A stretch of DNA of 9,052 nt, taken from contig JANXAA010000065.1 of NCBI GenBank assembly GCA_025061865.1, forward strand, positions 1 through 9,052, in the 5' to 3' direction. Of this stretch, positions 6,354 to 9,052 are shown piece after piece. Under the pieces are notes generated by a model. That model had not been told where the DNA came from and made no database searches. It saw only the letters and a list, made by a program, of their open reading frames with translations. The stretch is from Acidobacteriota bacterium (GTDB taxonomy: Bacteria > Acidobacteriota > HRBIN11). Numbering within the stretch: position 1 is the stretch's first letter; each line of letters begins with the position of its first letter. The translations under genes and the position numbers were made by a program.

Positions 6354-6579
6354 ATGAATGACCCCCCCCCGCATCGCCTTTTCCCCAGCTACCCCACGGA
6401 CCCCACCGCTACGTACGGATTTAGCCCCTTTCCCCGAAGAGTCGCTACCCACGCCCGCGCAAGCGCTGCGTCTGCTGATTCCGCCCGACCCCTGCCGGAT
6501 ACACCCGCACGTCCGCCGATGTCTGAGGCCCCCTTCAACCTCACCTGCCAATACTTGAATAGTTACGGGACCCGGATAG
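6354..6579. other. Non-coding divergent region with C/G-run tract
   Basis: No convincing gene lies between the btuB promoter and the tRNA promoter. The open frames here (plus-strand ones starting near 6354 and 6358, and a minus-strand one ending near 6345 across the btuB promoter) lack a ribosome binding site and any recognisable domain. The main feature is a set of C runs on the + strand: C9 at 6362-6370, then C4 at 6383-6386, 6392-6395, 6401-6404, 6425-6428 and 6432-6435. On the minus strand these are G runs with short loops, capable of forming a quadruplex just upstream of the btuB -35 box. Between 6440 and 6579 I see nothing further. Confidence 0.4.
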
Positions 6580-6608
6580 TTGCCATCGTTCATCTTCCGG
6601 ACTATGAT
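6580..6608 (+). promoter_or_regulatory. Probable promoter for the tRNA-Arg gene
   Basis: TTGCCA (-35, 6580-6585, 5 of 6) and TATGAT (-10, 6603-6608, 5 of 6) are separated by 17 bases on the plus strand. The predicted start near 6615 lies about 100 bases before the tRNA, longer than usual for a tRNA leader, but no better promoter is seen closer to it. Confidence 0.55.
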
Positions 6609-6716
6609 TAGACATGAAGATGCAGGATGCACGAGGGCTGGATGGGTGACGAAAAGTTCCCCATCTGGCCTCTCATATTTTTTCTTTTGGACGTGCATCT
6701 ATTGCATATCTTGCGG

Positions 6717-6794
6717 GCGCCCGTAGCTCAACTTGGATAGAGCGTGTGACTACGGATCACAAGGTTGGGGGTTCAAGTCCCTCCGGGCGCGCCA
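6717..6794 (+). tRNA. tRNA-Arg, anticodon ACG
   Basis: A full cloverleaf can be drawn. The acceptor stem is GCGCCCG (6717-6723) with CGGGCGC (6784-6790). The D arm is GCTC/GAGC with a 10-base loop containing GG. The anticodon stem TGTGA/TCACA encloses loop CTACGGA, anticodon ACG at 6752-6754, reading CGN arginine codons after the usual A34-to-inosine editing. The variable loop is AGGTT, and the T arm is GGGGG/CCCTC around TTCAAGT. The discriminator is G, followed by an encoded CCA (6792-6794). All invariant positions look intact. Confidence 0.96.
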
Positions 6795-6922
6795 TCCTCC
6801 ATACACAGACTCTAAAGAACTCATCTTCCTTAGGCTTTTCTGCCCCACGGGATCGACCCCTTGGTTTCCAGGCCCGAGACCTATCCTCCAGACTTCCTTA
6901 CCGCCTTGTCTACTGACTGCCC

Positions 6923-6948
6923 GATCGGCTTAATCAGTTTGATCGGCT
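6923..6948. repeat. Direct repeat GATCGGCT x2 overlapping a -35 box
   Basis: GATCGGCT occurs at 6923-6930 and 6941-6948, an 18-base period, with TAATCAGTTT between. The second copy overlaps the -35 hexamer of the promoter before the glycosyltransferase gene. The near two-turn spacing is what an operator for a regulator binding one DNA face could look like, but chance is possible. Confidence 0.35.
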
Positions 6949-6968
6949 GGGGCAACACTTGGTATACT
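6939..6968 (+). promoter_or_regulatory. Probable promoter of the glycosyltransferase gene
   Basis: TTGATC (-35, 6939-6944, 4 of 6) and TATACT (-10, 6963-6968, 5 of 6) are separated by 18 bases. The predicted start is near 6975, giving a leader of about 20-40 bases depending on which ATG is used. Confidence 0.6.
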
Positions 6969-7016
6969 AACTCCTCCTGAAAGACCTGTGGGATGAAGGG
7001 GGGAGACGGATTACCG

Positions 7017-7796
7017 ATGGCCGAGACGGGACGGAAGCGACCCTCCATTACCATATTCTTCCCAATTTACAACGACGAAGGCACCGTCGAACACATGATC
7101 CGTAAGTCCTACGAGGTCCTTTCCCAAATCACGGACGACTTCGAGATCATCGCTGTCGATGACGGGAGCCAGGACCGGTCTGGGGAAATCGCCGAGCGGG
7201 TCGCCCGGGAGGTCCCCCACGTACGGGTCATCCACCATCCGCAAAATCGGGGTTATGGGGCGGCTTTGCGGACGGGCTTTACGAACGCCACGAAGGAGTG
7301 GGTCTTCTATACCGACGGGGACGCCCAATACGACGTCGCCGAGCTTCGCCACTTCGTCGAGTACATTGACCGGGCCGACGTCATCAACGGTTACAAGGTC
7401 AAGCGGGCGGACCACTGGTCCCGGTGGCTCTTCGGCAAGGTCTACTACTGGATCGCTCGCGTTCTTTTCAACATCCGTTTACGGGACGTAGATTGCGATT
7501 TCCGGCTCATGCGGCGAAGTATCTTTAACCACGTGACCCTTCACTACGACAGCGGCGTCGTGTGCGTCGAAATGATGAAGAAAATCCAAGACAGTGGATA
7601 TCGAATCATCGAATTTCCGGTGAAGCACTATCCCCGACAGTATGGCGTCTCCCAGTTCTTCCGGCCCCGGCGGATCCTGCAGGTGGCTCGGGACTTATTG
7701 AGGCTTCGGTGGGACCTTTGGCACCATCCGGTCCGCCGGGTCCCCCTCGAGGCCCTGCCGCCCACGGGGCCTCAGACTATAGACCAAGGACTATAG
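7017..7796 (+). CDS. Family 2 glycosyltransferase, dolichol-/undecaprenyl-phosphate sugar transferase-like
   Basis: GT-A fold enzyme expected to move a sugar from a nucleotide donor to a lipid phosphate or glycan acceptor on the inner face of the cytoplasmic membrane. From ATG 7017 it has 259 residues. ITIFFPIYNDEGTV opens the domain (residues 11-24), followed by IIAVDDGSQDRSG (44-56), NRGYGAALRTGF (77-88), the metal-binding TDGDAQYD (99-106) and DCDFRLMRR (159-167), the DPM/GtrB-type signature. Unlike GtrB-type members it has no C-terminal pair of membrane helices; the end is basic (RPRRILQVARDLLRLRWDL), possibly a peripheral membrane contact. An upstream in-frame ATG at 6993 would add 8 residues; 7017 is preferred because GGAG lies 11 bases upstream, while 6993 has no clear site. 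Exact sugar and acceptor are unknown. The SDR gene 125 bases downstream suggests a shared glycan pathway. Confidence 0.88.
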   Translation: MAETGRKRPSITIFFPIYNDEGTVEHMIRKSYEVLSQITDDFEIIAVDDGSQDRSGEIAERVAREVPHVRVIHHPQNRGYGAALRTGFTNATKEWVFYTDGDAQYDVAELRHFVEYIDRADVINGYKVKRADHWSRWLFGKVYYWIARVLFNIRLRDVDCDFRLMRRSIFNHVTLHYDSGVVCVEMMKKIQDSGYRIIEFPVKHYPRQYGVSQFFRPRRILQVARDLLRLRWDLWHHPVRRVPLEALPPTGPQTIDQGL

Positions 7797-7909
7797 ATTT
7801 GTACGCCTACTTCGGAAAACTTGGTCTCTTTATTGGGCGAAAAGGGGCTTCCCATCACTTCGAACAAGCCACGGGCCTAGTTCCAGGGTCGATGGTCTAG
7901 AGTATAGTC
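7775..7909. repeat. GACTATA repeats around the glycosyltransferase stop and SDR start
   Basis: GACTATAGA occurs twice in direct orientation at 7775-7783 and 7789-7797, a 14-base period spanning the stop codon. An inverted near-copy, AGTATAGTC, is at 7901-7909, just before the SDR gene. The last copy contains TATAGT (7903-7908), which could act as a -10 box, but no good -35 lies 16-18 bases upstream. No gene or clear terminator is seen in the 125-base gap 7797-7921. Confidence 0.3.
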
Positions 7910-7921
7910 TTTGGGGGGTTC

Positions 7922-8938
7922 ATGCATTCGCCGCCATGGGCTAAGTTCTATCGAGGCCGTTCCGTTTTGGTGACGGGAGGCTTAGGCTTCATCGGCAGTA
8001 ATCTCGTCCATGCCCTGGTCGACCTAGGAAGCCAAGTGACCGTCCTGGACGCCCTCGTCGAAGCCCATGGAGGCCATCCCTTCAACCTCCATCCTATCGG
8101 AAACCAGGTTCGCGTCGTTATTGCTGACCTGCGCCAGCGGGAGATGGTCGAGCCCCTCGTCGCCGAGACAGAGGTCATCTTTAATCTAGCCGGCCAAGTC
8201 AGCCACATCGCCAGCCTGGAAGACCCCTTCGCTGACCTGCATTACAACCTGACGGGCCACATCGTCCTCTTGGAGGCATGCCGCCGACTGAATCCCACTG
8301 TGCGGGTCGTCTATGCGGCGACCCGCTCCGAGTACGGCCGGGCTCAGCGTCTGCCCGTGACGGAAGACCATCCCCTCCAGCCCCTCGACCCCAACGGCAT
8401 CCACAAGATGGCCGCCGAGGCCTATCACTGGTTGTACTATCACCTCTACGGGATTTCCACGGCCTCCCTGCGGCTCATCAACACCTACGGCCCCCGCCAT
8501 CAAATGAAGTCCCCCCGAGGATGTTTTGTCCACTGGCTCTTGCGGCTGGCCCTGGAGGACCGAGAGATTCCCGTCTTCGGGACGGGTCAGCAAAGGCGGG
8601 ACCTCAACTACGTGAACGATGTCGTCGAAGCTTTCCTGCGGGTCGGTGCGGCAACGGACGTCGCCGGTGAGGTCTTTAACCTGGGTGCTACCGAGACCCA
8701 CGCAGTCTTGGAGATCGCCCAACAGATCGTCGAATTGACGGGCCGGGGCCGTATCCGGCTGACGCCCTTTCCGCCTCAGCACAAGGCCATCGAGGTCGGC
8801 GATTTCCAGACGGACTTTCAGAAGATCCGGGAACGCCTGGGCTGGATGCCCCGGACGGACCTCCGGACGGGTCTCCAGCAAACCATCGAATTTTACCAGA
8901 AATATTGGGACATTTACATCGAACCATTTCGGAGCTAA
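7922..8938 (+). CDS. NAD-dependent epimerase/dehydratase (extended SDR), nucleotide-sugar type
   Basis: Likely cytoplasmic enzyme that epimerises or dehydrates a nucleotide-activated sugar for glycan synthesis. It is 338 residues, normal for extended SDRs. The N-terminal Rossmann motif TGGLGFIG is at residues 18-25, the acidic end of strand 2 (VLDAL) at 41-45, NLAGQ at 88-92, AATRSEYG at 132-139 carrying the Thr/Ser of the active site, SLRLINTYGPR at 182-192, and RRDLNYVNDVVEAFL at 225-239. The catalytic Lys is present (162), but the position of the usual Tyr in YxxxK is Asn (158, in DPNGIHKMAAE). As I recall, a related SDR subgroup has NGINK there, so it may be a subfamily trait rather than a defect. 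ATG 7922 has GGGGGG 3 bases upstream, close for a binding site. The exact sugar substrate is unknown. Confidence 0.87.
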   Translation: MHSPPWAKFYRGRSVLVTGGLGFIGSNLVHALVDLGSQVTVLDALVEAHGGHPFNLHPIGNQVRVVIADLRQREMVEPLVAETEVIFNLAGQVSHIASLEDPFADLHYNLTGHIVLLEACRRLNPTVRVVYAATRSEYGRAQRLPVTEDHPLQPLDPNGIHKMAAEAYHWLYYHLYGISTASLRLINTYGPRHQMKSPRGCFVHWLLRLALEDREIPVFGTGQQRRDLNYVNDVVEAFLRVGAATDVAGEVFNLGATETHAVLEIAQQIVELTGRGRIRLTPFPPQHKAIEVGDFQTDFQKIRERLGWMPRTDLRTGLQQTIEFYQKYWDIYIEPFRS

Positions 8939-8944
8939 GACGCC

Positions 8945-8979
8945 AAGGGCCTAGTAAAGACAGAGCCGACCCGGCCCTT
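8945..8979 (+). terminator. Inverted repeat after the SDR gene, weak terminator candidate
   Basis: AAGGGCC (8945-8951) and GGCCCTT (8973-8979) are perfect complements separated by 21 bases, starting 7 bases after the SDR stop codon, and are followed by ATTGTAAT. The large loop and interrupted T-run make it a poor intrinsic terminator; it may act as a transcript-end stem. The remaining bases to 9052 hold no gene I can support. Confidence 0.3.
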
Positions 8980-9052
8980 ATTGTAATGGCCGAACGACAT
9001 GACCAGACGACCCCACCCTCCCCGGACCAGCCACCGGCATAACGTATCGGCC

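Noticed and set aside
6354..6611. Plus-strand 85-residue frame before the tRNA promoter
   Set aside because: Pro/Ala/Arg-rich composition reflects C-run DNA; no ribosome binding site and no family resemblance.
6345..6698. Minus-strand 117-residue frame between btuB promoter and tRNA
   Set aside because: It runs across the btuB promoter, is Gly/Arg/Ser-rich and has no recognisable domain or convincing start site.
8987..9043. 18-codon plus-strand frame after the SDR gene, and another ATG at 8999
   Set aside because: No ribosome binding site, Pro-rich, and far too short to support as genes.

Overview
The window looks like part of a GC-rich (roughly 60%), double-membraned bacterial chromosome. 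A TonB-dependent outer-membrane receptor indicates a diderm, and coding-strand third positions are mostly G or C. Several strong GC stems would suit a thermophile, but that is a guess, and I cannot name a taxon from the sequence.

Left two thirds (1-6353, minus strand): one corrinoid uptake, salvage and remodelling operon. Read in transcription order it has a near-consensus promoter (6325-6353), a cobalamin riboswitch (about 6086-6298), an unusually long leader rich in hairpins (5794-6085), a BtuB-like receptor (3727-5793), cobU, cobT, cobS, cbiZ and cbiB, which runs off the left edge. Intergenic distances are +108, -32, +45, +3 and -4 bases, so cobU to cbiB form one tightly packed and probably translationally coupled block. 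The proposed flow is as follows. The receptor brings corrinoids across the outer membrane. CbiZ cuts the nucleotide-loop side of cobinamide-type corrinoids back to adenosylcobyric acid. CbiB re-adds the aminopropanol arm. CobU activates the arm with GDP, CobT makes alpha-ribazole phosphate from the lower base, and CobS joins the two halves. No corrin-ring biosynthesis gene is visible here. The most interesting non-coding structure is an 11-bp helix (5797-5844) that would bury the btuB ribosome binding site and has a competing upstream partner.

Middle (6354-6992): no convincing protein gene. It holds a G-run-rich stretch with quadruplex potential upstream of the btuB promoter, a plus-strand promoter candidate (6580-6608), a tRNA-Arg(ACG) with encoded CCA (6717-6794), and a second plus-strand promoter (6939-6968) overlapping an 8-bp direct repeat.

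Right (7017-8938, plus strand): a family 2 (DPM/GtrB-like) glycosyltransferase and an extended SDR nucleotide-sugar epimerase/dehydratase whose usual catalytic Tyr position is Asn. They probably belong to a surface-polysaccharide or glycolipid locus that continues to the right. The last 114 bases carry an inverted repeat and no gene I can support.
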